Source: Alcanivorax sp.
GTDB taxonomy: Bacteria > Pseudomonadota > Gammaproteobacteria > Pseudomonadales > Alcanivoracaceae
DNA length: 51,279 bases
Reading direction: 5' to 3'
NCBI GenBank assembly: GCA_022449455.1
Contig: JAKUPL010000019.1
Location: 38,171 to 89,449, forward strand
How positions within the stretch are numbered: position 1 is the first letter of the stretch; the number at the start of each line of letters is the position of its first letter. The notes under the pieces are model-generated. The model did no database searches and was not told the DNA's origin. It worked only from the letters and a program-made list of their open reading frames with translations. The translations under genes and the position numbers were made by a program. Below are positions 35,143-44,593 of this stretch, piece after piece.

Positions 35143-37965
35143 TCAAGCCGGATCGGCGGGGTCGGCCGGCCGGCCGGTGAACCGCACCAGGGCTTCGCGC
35201 AGCACACTCATTTCCACCGGTTTGGGGATGTGGGCGTTCATGCCCGACGCCAGGCTGCGTTCGCGGTGCTCGCGCAGGATATGGGCGGTCAGCGCCACGA
35301 TCGGCACCGCCGGGCGGCCGCTGCGCCGTTCCTGCTCGCGGATGCGACGGGTGGCTTCGAAGCCGTCCATCACCGGCATCTCGCAGTCCATTAGAATCAG
35401 GTCGTAGCGGGTCCGTTCCGCCATCGCCACCGCCTCCTGGCCGTTGGCCGCCAGTTCCGGCGTCAGCCCCAGCTTGTGCAGCATGCCGCGGATCACCTTC
35501 TGGCTGAGCTTGTGGTCCTCCACCACCAGCAGCCGCAGGTGCGGGTCCGGCGCGGCCTGCGGATCATCGCGGGCGGGCGCCTTCAGGCCCAGTTCCTCGG
35601 CCAGAACCTGCTTGAGGCGGGGCGCCGACACCGGTTTCGGCAGCACCCGGTGGATGCCGGCATTGCGCGCCTCGTTGTCGTCGGGGGCGCTGTTCACGCC
35701 GCTGAGCATGATCAGCACCGCCGGGTGGGTGATCACCGGGTCCTCGTGGATGCGTGCCGCCAGTTGCAGGCCGCTCATGCCCGGCATCAGCTGGTCCACC
35801 AGCACCACGTCGTAGGGTTCGTGAATATTGGCCTGGGTACGCAGGGACGCCAGCGCTTCGCGGGGATCGTGGCTGGCGGTGACCCGCATCCCCCAGCTCA
35901 GCGCCAGATGGCGGATCACCCGGGTGACCGTGGAGGAATCGTCCACCACCAGCATGCTGCGGCCCTGCAGCAGGTGGTCGTCGGTGTCCGCCGGCGCGCG
36001 GCCCGGGTCCAGCGAGGGCAGCGGCAGCACGAACCAGTAGCCCGGCTCCGCGCCGTGTTCGTCGCGGCGGCCGTGGCGGCCGCCCATGGCGGTGATCAGC
36101 TGCTCCGCGATCACCCGGTTGAGGCCGGCGCTGTCCCGGCGGCTGTCCTGCTCGCGCAGCCGCCGCAGGCTGCCCGCCCGCAGGGCGCTGCCGGCCAGTT
36201 CGAAACGCACCAGGCCGGCCCGGCCGGTGGGTTCCAGGGAAATGTCGATGACCAGTTCGCCGGGCTGGGCGTGACGGATCAGGGCACCGATCAGGTTGGT
36301 GAGCACCTGACGCAGCCGGCCGGCGTCGCCTTCCACCAGGGTCGGCACATTGGTGTGCACATGGGTGATCAGCTCCACCTGCTTTTCCTCGGCGCGCTCG
36401 CGGAACAGGTCCACCGCGTCCATCAGCAGGTCGTGGGTGTTCAGGGCCTCCCGGTCCAGCTCCACCTCCTGGTCGGCCAGCTGCGAGTATTCCAGCACGT
36501 TGTTGATGATCTTCAGCAAATTCTCGCCGGCGTTACGGATGCCGCCCACGCATTCCCGCTGGTTCGGCGACAGGGGCGTGTCCTCGAGGATTTCGGCCAT
36601 GCCGAGAATGCCGCTCAGCGGCGTGCGCACGTCGTGGCCCATGCGCGCCAGGGTTTCCCGCCGGGTGCGCTCCACCGCCTCCGCCACCGCCTGGTCGCGG
36701 CGTGCCTCGACCACCAGCCGTTGCCGGCGCTGCAGCTGGATGCGCAGGCCCACCGCCTGCACCAGGGCCGCCAGGTTGACCGCGATCATCACGCTCAGCA
36801 CCAGGTCGAAGCCGCCGTCGGCGATGCCGAACATGGTCAGGCAGGCCAACACCAGCGGGCTGGAGATCAGCAGGCTGGTGAAGAAGTAGAGGCTGCCCTG
36901 GGGCGCCTCCCGGTGCCAGGCCTGATAGGCCAGCATCACCAGCAGCGCCGCCGCCACCAGCGCCAGGCCGAAGGCCAGGCTCAGGCCGGTGACCACCGGC
37001 AGCCAGGGCGCCGCCAGCAGGCCCGCCACCGCCAGCCCGGAGACGCCGAGCAGCAGACGGTGCAGCCAGGGTGCGTAGCGGCGGCTGTCCACGAAGGTGC
37101 GGCCGACCCCACAGGCGCACACAATCACCAGCATGATCGATGCCACCTTCAGCGCCGGCAGCGCCGGGCCCCAGAACGGGCTGTCGGCGAGCTGGCCGGA
37201 GGCGAACAGCAGCAGCGCCACCATCGCCACCAGGAAGCCGGCGTGGTAGCCGTGGCTGGGGCCGCCGCGCAACAGGGCCACCAGCAGGTTGTAGAGCGCC
37301 AGGGTCAGCATCACGCCGAGCAGCACCCAATACAGCAGGTAACGGGGGTCGTGGTCGACGGCGCCGGCCAGGTCGGTGAGGCTCACCGAATAGAGCATGC
37401 TGCCGCGCGGATTGACCCGCCAGTAGAACACCTGAGCGCGCTGCGGGGGTAATTCCACCAGGTAAACCGGATCGCGGCGCGTGAACCGTTCCGCCTCGGT
37501 GGCCGGGCGGTAGCCGTCGGCGCCGGGTACGAACAGGGTACTGTCGGAATAATTACGTGGCCCCAGTACCAGCGCGAAGCGGCCCGCCACCGGCAGGTCG
37601 TTGCGTACCGCCACGCGGATCCACCACGGATGGTCGCTGAGGCCCAGCCGTTCCACGAAGCGCGCGCCGGGCTGGAAGTCGCCGTCGTGGGCGCCGGCGG
37701 CCAGGGCCGCCACGGTGAAGGTGCCGTCCGGGTCGGCCAGGTATTCGGAATAGATGGTGATGCGGGCCTCGTCCAGCGGGCCGGCGATCACATAGGGGGG
37801 CGGCGTGCCGGCCCGTGCCAGGCCGCCGAGCAGCAGCGCGCCGACCATTAACCACCAAGGGACCCTCAACCAAGGCACCATCGGCCAACGCCGCGCGGCG
37901 CGCGGCGGCCTAGCGTGGCGCCATCGCCTCGGCGTCCTGTTGGTCCTGTCCTGCCCTGTCGTCAT
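35143..37965 (-). CDS. RetS-like hybrid sensor kinase (7TMR-DISM, HisKA, degenerate ATPase, two receivers)
   Basis: 940-residue membrane sensor with the same domain order, near-identical length (RetS has about 942) and the same purD-side location as Pseudomonas RetS, which antagonises GacS. A signal segment (about 35-53) leads to a periplasmic 7TMR-DISMED2 domain (about 55-195), seven membrane segments (about 208-410), and HisKA with His444 (GHDVRTPLSG). Two receiver domains follow with Asp724 (VDQLMPGMSG) and Asp860 (MDCEMPVMDG). The ATP domain is degenerate: the N-box is NLIGALIRHA, and no DxGxG or GxGLG boxes are visible. The start at ATG 37965 (GGGGA upstream) overlaps the preceding gene by 56 bases; ATG 37881 is the alternative. 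Confidence 0.88.
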   Translation of the reverse strand: MTTGQDRTNRTPRRWRHARPPRAARRWPMVPWLRVPWWLMVGALLLGGLARAGTPPPYVIAGPLDEARITIYSEYLADPDGTFTVAALAAGAHDGDFQPGARFVERLGLSDHPWWIRVAVRNDLPVAGRFALVLGPRNYSDSTLFVPGADGYRPATEAERFTRRDPVYLVELPPQRAQVFYWRVNPRGSMLYSVSLTDLAGAVDHDPRYLLYWVLLGVMLTLALYNLLVALLRGGPSHGYHAGFLVAMVALLLFASGQLADSPFWGPALPALKVASIMLVIVCACGVGRTFVDSRRYAPWLHRLLLGVSGLAVAGLLAAPWLPVVTGLSLAFGLALVAAALLVMLAYQAWHREAPQGSLYFFTSLLISSPLVLACLTMFGIADGGFDLVLSVMIAVNLAALVQAVGLRIQLQRRQRLVVEARRDQAVAEAVERTRRETLARMGHDVRTPLSGILGMAEILEDTPLSPNQRECVGGIRNAGENLLKIINNVLEYSQLADQEVELDREALNTHDLLMDAVDLFRERAEEKQVELITHVHTNVPTLVEGDAGRLRQVLTNLIGALIRHAQPGELVIDISLEPTGRAGLVRFELAGSALRAGSLRRLREQDSRRDSAGLNRVIAEQLITAMGGRHGRRDEHGAEPGYWFVLPLPSLDPGRAPADTDDHLLQGRSMLVVDDSSTVTRVIRHLALSWGMRVTASHDPREALASLRTQANIHEPYDVVLVDQLMPGMSGLQLAARIHEDPVITHPAVLIMLSGVNSAPDDNEARNAGIHRVLPKPVSAPRLKQVLAEELGLKAPARDDPQAAPDPHLRLLVVEDHKLSQKVIRGMLHKLGLTPELAANGQEAVAMAERTRYDLILMDCEMPVMDGFEATRRIREQERRSGRPAVPIVALTAHILREHRERSLASGMNAHIPKPVEMSVLREALVRFTGRPADPADPA

Positions 37966-39022
37966 CGTTTCCCCGATCCAGCACCAGGGCGTCCAGCCCC
38001 GCCTCGGAGAGGATATAGGCTCCCAGCTCGCTACGTCGACCTTCCGCGCACAGCACATAGGTAAAGGCGCGTTCCAGGCGCCCGGCGCGCTGGCGCAGTT
38101 CGTGCAGCGGCAGATTGCGGGCGCCGGGGATCATGTCGTGGCGCGCTTCCATCGGCAGGCGCACGTCCACCAGCACCAGGGGCCGTTCCCCTTCCAGCAC
38201 CAGGGTGTCCAACTGGTCCTCGCTGAGGCGACGGATCACCGAGGCCTGCAGCAGCGCCTGGAAGTCTCCCTTGTCCAGGCACATCAGCTCGCCGTCGCTG
38301 GTCATGGTGACGGTGGCGTTGCGGGGCTGGTCGCTGATCAGGGCGTCCTCGCCGAAGAAACGTCCGGCGGACAGCGCCGCCAGGGGCTCGCTGCCGGCGG
38401 CGCCGGCGCGGGTGACCATGGCCTTGCCGCGCTTGATCACGTAGAAGGTGTCGCCGGCGGCGCCTTCCTCGATCACCGTCTCGCCCAGTTGCACCGGCCG
38501 CGGCTGGAACTTGACGAACAAGGCGTGCAGCTGCGCCGGCGGCACCTGGGCCAGCAGCCCGGAGGCGAGCAGGGCGTCCATCCAGTCGTGGTCGTCGGGA
38601 TGGTCGTCCGGCAGCAGGTCCGGGGCCTGGGTCCAGGCCATCAACAGGTCCAGCTTGTCCCGGTCGATGCTGTACAGCACGGCGCTGTCGCGGGTGATGG
38701 CGTTGACCGTATGGCGCGGATAGTTGTCCAGGGCCAGATAGTTTTCGTCGTCGGCGGCGGCGAACACGCGCACCGAGTAGCCGGCGTCGATCAGATCCAG
38801 CTCGCCCTCGATCAGAAAGAACGCCTGGTCCGACCTGTGCCCCCGTTTGAACAGCAGCCGCCCGGCGGGCAGCCGGTGCACCTGAAACTGGTCGCGGATT
38901 TCGCGCAGATGGGACGGGCTCAGGCCGTCGAACGGAATGAACAGGCTCAGGCGGTCCAGGTCGGGACGCGGCGGCTGTTCCTCCGCGACCGGCCGGGGGC
39001 CGTTCCCCTCGGTGGCGCTCAT
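37910..39022 (-). CDS. Two cyclic-nucleotide-binding domains fused to a rhodanese domain
   Basis: 370-residue cytoplasmic protein. A first cNMP-binding-like domain (about 27-135) lacks the phosphate-binding cassette. A second (about 150-265) keeps it, with FFGEDALISDQPRNATV containing Glu224-like and Arg234 contacts. A rhodanese-like domain (about 270-350) holds Cys325 in the loop LCAEGRRSE, matching the CxxxxR active loop of sulfur carriers. There is no DNA-binding domain. It lies between a TSUP transporter and the RetS-like gene, overlapping the latter. The cAMP regulator vfr also lies in this window, but a link is only speculation. Confidence 0.88.
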   Translation of the reverse strand: MSATEGNGPRPVAEEQPPRPDLDRLSLFIPFDGLSPSHLREIRDQFQVHRLPAGRLLFKRGHRSDQAFFLIEGELDLIDAGYSVRVFAAADDENYLALDNYPRHTVNAITRDSAVLYSIDRDKLDLLMAWTQAPDLLPDDHPDDHDWMDALLASGLLAQVPPAQLHALFVKFQPRPVQLGETVIEEGAAGDTFYVIKRGKAMVTRAGAAGSEPLAALSAGRFFGEDALISDQPRNATVTMTSDGELMCLDKGDFQALLQASVIRRLSEDQLDTLVLEGERPLVLVDVRLPMEARHDMIPGARNLPLHELRQRAGRLERAFTYVLCAEGRRSELGAYILSEAGLDALVLDRGNDDDRAGQDQQDAEAMAPR

Positions 39023-39153
39023 GGTGTTCCCCCGATAGCGTTTTTCCGGTGCGGGTCTTGGCTGCCCGCTGCTCAGCCCTTCACTCTAGGGGGTTTGCGG
39101 TCAGCCCGCACCTGGCACGGCGGCCGGATGTGAACCAGGGCAGGGGGCGGGTC

Positions 39154-39903
39154 TCAGTCGATCAGCGCCAGCAGGGTCACGGCGGCGCCGCTGAGCATCA
39201 GCAACAGGAACACCAGCCGGCGCATGGCCTGCTCGCTCAGGGGCGGCGGATAGCGATGGCCCAGCCAGGACACCAGCGCCACCACCGGCAGGCTCATCAG
39301 GCCGGTGCGCAGCACGTCGCCGGTAAGGTCGCCGTGCAGGGAGACCACCGTCAGGCGGCCCAGGGAGGTCAGGGAGAACAGCGCCACCAGGGTCAGGCGC
39401 AGGGTGGCGGCGGGCACCGGCTGCCGGTAGAACTGGTAGACCACCGGCGGGCCGCTGATGCTGAACAGGCCGCCGAAGAAGCCGCCCAGGGCCCCGGCAC
39501 CGATGAACGCCGGCGGCGAGGACAGGGTGTCGCGCTGGTGGGGCCGGCGCGCCATCACCGCGCCGGCGCCGAAGATCAGCAGGCCGAGCAGCAGATGCAG
39601 CAGGTATTCCGCGTTGCGGTCCAGGTAGCCCAGGGCGGCCACGCCCAGGGCCATGGCCGGCAGGCCGCCGGTCAGACTCAGGGCGATCAGCCGCCAGTTC
39701 ACCTGACGCAGGCGCGGCAGCACCACCACCGAGGCCAGCATCAGGTTCATGATATTGAGCGCGGTGGCGGTGACCGGAATCGACGCCACCTGGGTGAGAG
39801 TGACCACGGTGAGCACGAAGATGCCCAGGGCGAACCCGGTCACCGTCTGGATGTAGCAGCCGACGGCCACCGCCGCCAGGAACAGGGGGATCGATTCAGG
39901 CAC
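39154..39903 (-). CDS. TSUP (TauE/SafE-type) membrane transporter
   Basis: 249-residue protein of about eight membrane segments. YIQTVTGFALGIFVLTVVTL near the N-terminus and ALGGFFGGLFSISGPPVVYQFY after the midpoint are the paired glycine-rich motifs of the TauE/SafE family, whose members export sulfite, sulfoacetate or other organic anions. The substrate is unknown. It begins 9 bases after the purD stop, so it is probably transcribed with purD. A sulfur link with the rhodanese domain of the next gene is attractive but unproven. Confidence 0.88.
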   Translation of the reverse strand: MPESIPLFLAAVAVGCYIQTVTGFALGIFVLTVVTLTQVASIPVTATALNIMNLMLASVVVLPRLRQVNWRLIALSLTGGLPAMALGVAALGYLDRNAEYLLHLLLGLLIFGAGAVMARRPHQRDTLSSPPAFIGAGALGGFFGGLFSISGPPVVYQFYRQPVPAATLRLTLVALFSLTSLGRLTVVSLHGDLTGDVLRTGLMSLPVVALVSWLGHRYPPPLSEQAMRRLVFLLLMLSGAAVTLLALID

Positions 39904-39912
39904 GGCGTGCCG

Positions 39913-41199
39913 TCACGATTGTTCCCGCGCTACCGCCCGGTAGCCGATGTCGGTGCGATGGTAGGCGTCGCGCCAGGTGATTTTCGCCACCGCCTCATAG
40001 GCGCGGCGCTGGGCATCGGCGACGCTGTCGCCCAGGGCGGTGACGCACAGCACCCGGCCACCGTTGGTGACCACCTGGCCGCCCTGCTCGGCGGTGCCGG
40101 CATGGAACACCTTGACGGTGTCCGAGTCGGCGTCGTCCAGGCCGCTGATGGCGTCGCCCTTGTCGTAGCCGTCCGGGTAGCCGCCGGCGGCCATCACCAC
40201 GCCCAGGGTGGGGCGCGGGTCCCAGTCGGCCTCGATCCGGTCAAGCTGGCCGTCCAGGGCGGCCAGGCACAGCGCCGCCAGATCGGAGCGCAGGCGCATC
40301 ATGATCGGCTGGGTTTCCGGGTCGCCGAAGCGACAGTTGTATTCGATCACCTTGGGCTGGCCGTCGGCGCCGATCATCAGGCCGGCGTACAGGAAGCCGG
40401 TGTAGGGCATGCCCTCGGCGGCCATGCCCGCCACGGTGGGGCGGATCACCTGGTCCATGATGCGCTGGTGAATCTCGTCGGTGACCACCGGCGCCGGTGA
40501 ATAGGCGCCCATGCCGCCGGTGTTGGGGCCGCTGTCGCCGTCGCCCACGCGCTTGTGGTCCTGGCTGGTGGCCATCGGCAGGATGTGCTCGCCGTCGACC
40601 ATGACGATGAAGCTGGCTTCCTCGCCGTCCAGGAATTCCTCCACCACCACCCGGTGGCCGGCGTCGCCGAACTTGTTGCCGTCCAGCATATCGCGCACCG
40701 CGTCCTCGGCTTCTTCCAGGGTCATGGCCACGATCACGCCCTTGCCGGCGGCCAGGCCGTCGGCCTTGATCACGATCGGCGCGCCCTGTTCGCGCACATA
40801 GGCGAGGGCCTCATCCATGTCCGTGAAGTTGCCGTAGGCGGCGGTGGGAATGGCGTGGCGGGCCAGAAAGTCCTTGGTGAAGGCTTTGGAGCCTTCCAGT
40901 TGGGCGGCGGCCTTGGAGGGGCCGAAGCACTTCAGGCCACGGGCCTGGAAGTAGTCCACCAGACCTTCCACCAGCGGCGCCTCGGGGCCGACGATGGTCA
41001 GCGCCACGCCTTCGCGCTCGGCCAGTTCGGCCAGGGCCGCCTGATCGCTCACGTCCACCGTCACGTTCTCCAGCTTGGCGTCCCGGGCGGTGCCGGCGTT
41101 GCCCGGTGCCACCAGCACCTTCTCCACCGCGTCCGCCTGGGCCACTTTCCAGGCCAGTGCATGCTCGCGGCCACCGCCGCCGATGATCAAGACTTTCAT
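39913..41199 (-). CDS. purD: Phosphoribosylamine-glycine ligase
   Basis: 428-residue GAR synthetase, an ATP-grasp enzyme of purine synthesis. It opens [19 protein letters not shown], with [45 protein letters not shown], and [30 protein letters not shown] at the metal site. The order fis-purH-purD is that of Pseudomonas. A heptad palindrome lies between purH and this gene. Confidence 0.97.
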   Translation of the reverse strand: MKVLIIGGGGREHALAWKVAQADAVEKVLVAPGNAGTARDAKLENVTVDVSDQAALAELAEREGVALTIVGPEAPLVEGLVDYFQARGLKCFGPSKAAAQLEGSKAFTKDFLARHAIPTAAYGNFTDMDEALAYVREQGAPIVIKADGLAAGKGVIVAMTLEEAEDAVRDMLDGNKFGDAGHRVVVEEFLDGEEASFIVMVDGEHILPMATSQDHKRVGDGDSGPNTGGMGAYSPAPVVTDEIHQRIMDQVIRPTVAGMAAEGMPYTGFLYAGLMIGADGQPKVIEYNCRFGDPETQPIMMRLRSDLAALCLAALDGQLDRIEADWDPRPTLGVVMAAGGYPDGYDKGDAISGLDDADSDTVKVFHAGTAEQGGQVVTNGGRVLCVTALGDSVADAQRRAYEAVAKITWRDAYHRTDIGYRAVAREQS

Positions 41200-41255
41200 G
41201 TGGAACCGCCTCTGAGCCGTTTCGCGGGGTGCTTGATGAGGGGCAGCCCCGGTCG

Positions 41256-41328
41256 GTTGAAAGTTAAAAGTTAAAAGTTGAAAGGGCGCCCCGGTGAGGG
41301 TTTTAACTTTCTCCTTTCAACTTTCAAC
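41256..41328. repeat. Heptad palindrome A3 (4 + 4 seven-bp units, 17-nt spacer)
   Basis: The left arm 41256-41283 is GTTGAAA, GTTAAAA, GTTAAAA, GTTGAAA. The right arm 41301-41328 is TTTTAAC, TTTCTCC, TTTCAAC, TTTCAAC. The spacer GGGCGCCCCGGTGAGGG is short and different from those of A1 and A2. It lies 5 bases after the purH stop on the minus strand and 56 bases before the purD start, so here it sits between two genes of the same direction. Confidence 0.85.
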
Positions 41329-41333
41329 TGCTT

Positions 41334-42902
41334 TTAATGCCGGAAATGGCGCATGCCGGTGAACACCATCGCCATGTCCGCCTCGTCGGCGGCGGCGATC
41401 ACTTCCTCGTCGCGGATCGAGCCGCCGGGCTGGATCACGCAGCGGATGCCGGTCTCGGCGGCGTTGTCGATGCCGTCGCGGAACGGGAAGAAGGCGTCGG
41501 AGGCCATCACCGAGCCCTTCACCTCCAGGCCCGCGTGCTCGGCCTTGATGGCGGCGATGCGCGCGGAATTGACGCGGCTCATCTGGCCGGCGCCGACACC
41601 GATGGTTTGCCGGTTGCGGGCGTAGACGATGGCGTTGGACTTGACGAACTTGGCCACCTTCCAGGCGAAGATCAGGTCGTGCATCTCGGCTTCCGTCGGC
41701 GCCCGCTTGGTGACCACCTTCAGGTCGCCCTCGGTGATCATGCCCACGTCCCGGTCCTGCACCAGCAGGCCGCCGTTGACGCGTTTGTAGTCCAGGCCCC
41801 GGGCGGTGGGGCCGTCGATCTCGCCGCACTCCATCACCCGCACGTTCTTCTTGGCGGCGGTCACGGCCAGGGCTTCTTCGCTGACCCGCGGGGCGATGAT
41901 CACCTCCACGAACTGGCGGTCGACGATGGCCTTGGCGGTGGCCGCGTCCAGTTCCCGGTTGAAGGCGATGATGCCGCCGAAGGCGGATTCCGGGTCGGTG
42001 GCGAAGGCCAGGTCGTAGGCGTGTTCGACGCCGTCCAGGCTGACCGCCACGCCGCAGGGGTTGGCGTGCTTGACGATCACACAGGCCGGCTTGGTGAAGG
42101 ATTTGACGCACTCCAGGGCGGCGTCGGTGTCGGCGATGTTGTTGTAGCTGAGCGCCTTGCCCTGCAGTTGGCGGGCGGTGGCGACGCTGGCGGCGGCCGG
42201 CTCGCGCTCCACGTAGAAGGCCGCTTTCTGGTGCGGGTTCTCGCCGTAGCGCATGTCCTGCGCCTTGCGGAAATTCAGGTTGATGGTGCGCGGGAAGTCC
42301 TGGTTGTTCTCGCCCACCAGCTTGCCGAAGTGGTTGGCGATGGCGCTGTCGTAGGCGGCGGTGTGCTCGAACGCCTTGATCGCCAGGTCGAAACGCAGGC
42401 CGTCGGACAGGGCGCCCTGGTGGGCCTGCATATCGTCCAGCACCCGGGCGTAGTCGGCGGCGTCGGTGACGATGCCCACGTGGGCGTGGTTCTTGGCCGC
42501 CGAGCGCACCATGGTCGGGCCGCCGATGTCGATGTTCTCCACCGCCTCTTCCAGGCTGCAGTCGGGCCGCGCCACGGTGGCTTCGAAGGGATACAGGTTA
42601 ACCACCACCAGGTCGATGCGCTGGATGCCGTTGTCCGCCATCACGCCGTCGTCCTGGCCGCGCCGACCGAGAATGCCGCCGTGCACCTTGGGATGCAGGG
42701 TCTTGACGCGGCCGTCCATCATTTCCGGAAAACCGGTGTAGTCGGACACTTCGCGCACCGCGATGCCGGCGTCCCGGATGGCGCGGAAGGTGCCGCCGGT
42801 GGACAGCAGCTCGACGCCACCGTCCGCAAGGGCACGGGCGAAGTCGACGATGCCGGTTTTGTCGGAAACGCTGATCAGCGCGCGTTCAACGGCCTTGCTC
42901 AT
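41334..42902 (-). CDS. purH: AICAR transformylase / IMP cyclohydrolase
   Basis: 522-residue bifunctional enzyme of the last two steps to IMP. The N-terminal cyclohydrolase domain (about 1-200) starts [19 protein letters not shown] with LLSTGGT and [17 protein letters not shown]. The transformylase domain contains the catalytic KHANPCG and, near the end, [18 protein letters not shown] and [13 protein letters not shown]. It is followed by palindrome A3 and preceded by palindrome B and fis. Confidence 0.97.
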   Translation of the reverse strand: MSKAVERALISVSDKTGIVDFARALADGGVELLSTGGTFRAIRDAGIAVREVSDYTGFPEMMDGRVKTLHPKVHGGILGRRGQDDGVMADNGIQRIDLVVVNLYPFEATVARPDCSLEEAVENIDIGGPTMVRSAAKNHAHVGIVTDAADYARVLDDMQAHQGALSDGLRFDLAIKAFEHTAAYDSAIANHFGKLVGENNQDFPRTINLNFRKAQDMRYGENPHQKAAFYVEREPAAASVATARQLQGKALSYNNIADTDAALECVKSFTKPACVIVKHANPCGVAVSLDGVEHAYDLAFATDPESAFGGIIAFNRELDAATAKAIVDRQFVEVIIAPRVSEEALAVTAAKKNVRVMECGEIDGPTARGLDYKRVNGGLLVQDRDVGMITEGDLKVVTKRAPTEAEMHDLIFAWKVAKFVKSNAIVYARNRQTIGVGAGQMSRVNSARIAAIKAEHAGLEVKGSVMASDAFFPFRDGIDNAAETGIRCVIQPGGSIRDEEVIAAADEADMAMVFTGMRHFRH

Positions 42903-42920
42903 GAAAAGTCACCTTTGGTG

Positions 42921-43009
42921 ACGCTTGCACGCTGACACGCAACACGCTTGCACGCGAGGGAAGGCGGAGGTGTTGGTGTGTGGCGTGTAAGCGTGTTGCG
43001 TGTAAGCGT
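42921..43009. repeat. Palindrome B with ACGC-phased units upstream of purH
   Basis: The left arm 42921-42955 has ACGC at 42921, 42929, 42937, 42944 and 42952 (steps 8, 8, 7, 8), with units TTGCACGC, TGACACGC, AACACGC, TTGCACGC. The right arm about 42983-43009 has GCGT at 42983, 42991, 42998 and 43006 (steps 8, 7, 8) and is the inverse: TTACACGC, AACACGC, TTACACGC. It has the plan of the heptad palindromes (repeated word, GC-rich spacer, inverted repeated word) but a different word. It lies between fis and purH. Confidence 0.75.
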
Positions 43010-43010
43010 T

Positions 43011-43045
43011 ACAAAAAGAAAAGGGGGCAGTCATTCACTGCCCCC
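43011..43045 (-). terminator. Rho-independent terminator after fis
   Basis: GGGGGCAGT (43023-43031), loop CATTC, ACTGCCCCC (43037-43045): a 9-bp perfect stem. On the minus strand it is followed by TTTTCTTTTT, and it starts 16 bases after the fis stop. Confidence 0.9.
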
Positions 43046-43061
43046 GGCATAACGGTTCGAT

Positions 43062-43391
43062 TCACAGCAGGCCGTACTGCTTGAGTTTCTTGCGCAGCGT
43101 GCCCCGGTTCAGGCCCAGCAGCTCGGCGGCCTTGGTCTGGTTGCCACGGGTGTATTCCAGGACTTTTTCCAGCAGCGGGATTTCCATCTCCGCCAGGACC
43201 ATCTGGTAAAGCTCGCTGACCGGCTCGCCGTCGAGCTGGTTGAAGTAGTCGGCGAGGGAACGACGCACGCAGTTGCGCAGCGTGTCGTGGGTCTCGCTAC
43301 GGGCCAGCGTCAGATGGGGTTTGCGTGATTCGGCGGTATTCATTTCTGTGAGTGTCCGTGCTGCAGCGGTCTTCATTGAAGAAAGGGTCAT
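43062..43391 (-). CDS. fis: DNA-binding nucleoid protein Fis
   Basis: 109-residue Fis. The C-terminal helix-turn-helix [27 protein letters not shown] is almost identical to other Fis proteins, and the middle [16 protein letters not shown] forms the dimer helices. I take the ATG that overlaps the dusB stop (ATGA, GGAG about ten bases upstream), giving a length like Pseudomonas Fis; an ATG 16 codons later would give a 93-residue form. dusB-fis is a conserved operon; Fis bends DNA and shapes rRNA and growth-phase transcription. Confidence 0.95.
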   Translation of the reverse strand: MTLSSMKTAAARTLTEMNTAESRKPHLTLARSETHDTLRNCVRRSLADYFNQLDGEPVSELYQMVLAEMEIPLLEKVLEYTRGNQTKAAELLGLNRGTLRKKLKQYGLL

Positions 43392-44443
43392 GCGGCCAAT
43401 GCTCCGTCTTTTGTCCGGGCTGAGGGGTTCCGGGCAGACACCTCGCCATAGCGACCGAAGCGGACACGGTCGCCGAGGGCGTTGATCTCTTGGAAAAACT
43501 GCTCAACGGCCCGCTGTTGTGGGCCGGCCTCGTCCAGCTTGTTGAACCCGCGCCGGAAAGCGTCTCCGCCGGGCAGGTATTGCGTGTACCAGCCCAAATG
43601 CTTGCGGGCGATACGTACGCCGGTGTATTCCCCATAAAAGTGGTGCAGGTCCACGAGATGCGTCAGGACGCGCTCTCGCACTTCCTCGACCCGCGGTGCC
43701 TGGGGCAGCCGGCCGTGTTCCAGGTAATGCAGGGTGTCCCGGAATATCCAGGGATTACCTTGGGCGGCGCGGCCGATCATGATACCACTGGCACCCGTGG
43801 ATTCCAGTATTCGATGGGCGTTTCCCGGCGATTTGATATCACCATTGGCGATAACCGGCAGGCTCACTGATTCCACCACCGTCTTTATGGTCTCGAACTC
43901 CGCCTCGCCGTTGAACTTGTCGGCCCGGGTGCGGCCGTGGATGGCCAGCGCCTGGATGCCGGCGCGTTCCGCCAGGCGGGCGATCTCCACGGCGTTGCGA
44001 TGCTCGCGGTCGGGCCCGGTGCGGATCTTCAGGGTCACCGGCACGTCCACGGCGGCCACCACCGCGTCCAGGATCCGGGCCACCAGGTCCGGATCGGACA
44101 GCAGCGCGGAGCCGGCGGCGCGCTTGCACACCTTCTTCGCCGGGCAACCCATGTTGATGTCGATGATCTGGGCGCCCCGGTCCACGTTGGCGCGGGCCGC
44201 CTCGGCCATCATGCGCGGCTCGCCGCCGGCGATCTGCACCGAGATCGGTCCGGGCTCGCCGCCGTGATCCAGGCGCTGGGCGGATTTGCGAGAGTTCCAA
44301 AGACGCGTGTCCGAGGTCACCATTTCGGACACCACCAGCCCGGCCCCCAGCTCCCGGCACAAACGCCGGAACGGGCGATCGGTCACGCCGGCCATGGGCG
44401 CGAGAATCAGGGGATTGGGTAGCAGGTGGGGGCCGATCCGCAT
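43388..44443 (-). CDS. dusB: tRNA-dihydrouridine synthase B
   Basis: 351-residue flavoenzyme reducing specific uridines in the tRNA D-loop. It opens with [20 protein letters not shown]; the catalytic Cys100 lies in [22 protein letters not shown], and the FMN-binding [11 protein letters not shown] and [14 protein letters not shown] are clear. It is the first gene of dusB-fis. The 150 bases upstream hold its probable promoter and a small inverted repeat. Confidence 0.95.
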   Translation of the reverse strand: MRIGPHLLPNPLILAPMAGVTDRPFRRLCRELGAGLVVSEMVTSDTRLWNSRKSAQRLDHGGEPGPISVQIAGGEPRMMAEAARANVDRGAQIIDINMGCPAKKVCKRAAGSALLSDPDLVARILDAVVAAVDVPVTLKIRTGPDREHRNAVEIARLAERAGIQALAIHGRTRADKFNGEAEFETIKTVVESVSLPVIANGDIKSPGNAHRILESTGASGIMIGRAAQGNPWIFRDTLHYLEHGRLPQAPRVEEVRERVLTHLVDLHHFYGEYTGVRIARKHLGWYTQYLPGGDAFRRGFNKLDEAGPQQRAVEQFFQEINALGDRVRFGRYGEVSARNPSARTKDGALAA

Positions 44444-44484
44444 GGCAACTCGTTGTGAAAAGCGTCGGGTTGGCAGGATTTCCG

Positions 44485-44504
44485 TTTCAGGGTGTCGCCT
44501 GAAA
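44485..44504. promoter_or_regulatory. Inverted repeat in the dusB-fis upstream region
   Basis: TTTCAGG (44485-44491) and CCTGAAA (44498-44504), a perfect 7-bp dyad with a 6-nt centre, 42 bases upstream of the dusB start. It could be an operator or a hairpin in the leader RNA. In enterics this promoter is under stringent and Fis control; nothing more can be read here. Confidence 0.35.
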
Positions 44505-44593
44505 ATACGTTCAAAGCCCCGCGCGGGGGCACGGGGGGCGACAATGATAGAGACCCGGGGGCCGGCTGGAAAGCCCCGATTGGCGCGGCGGGC

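Noticed and set aside
18909-41328. Heptad repeats considered as CRISPR or as coding tandem repeats
   Set aside because: Units are only 7 bp with no unique spacers between them, the arms are inverted, and no cas genes are present.
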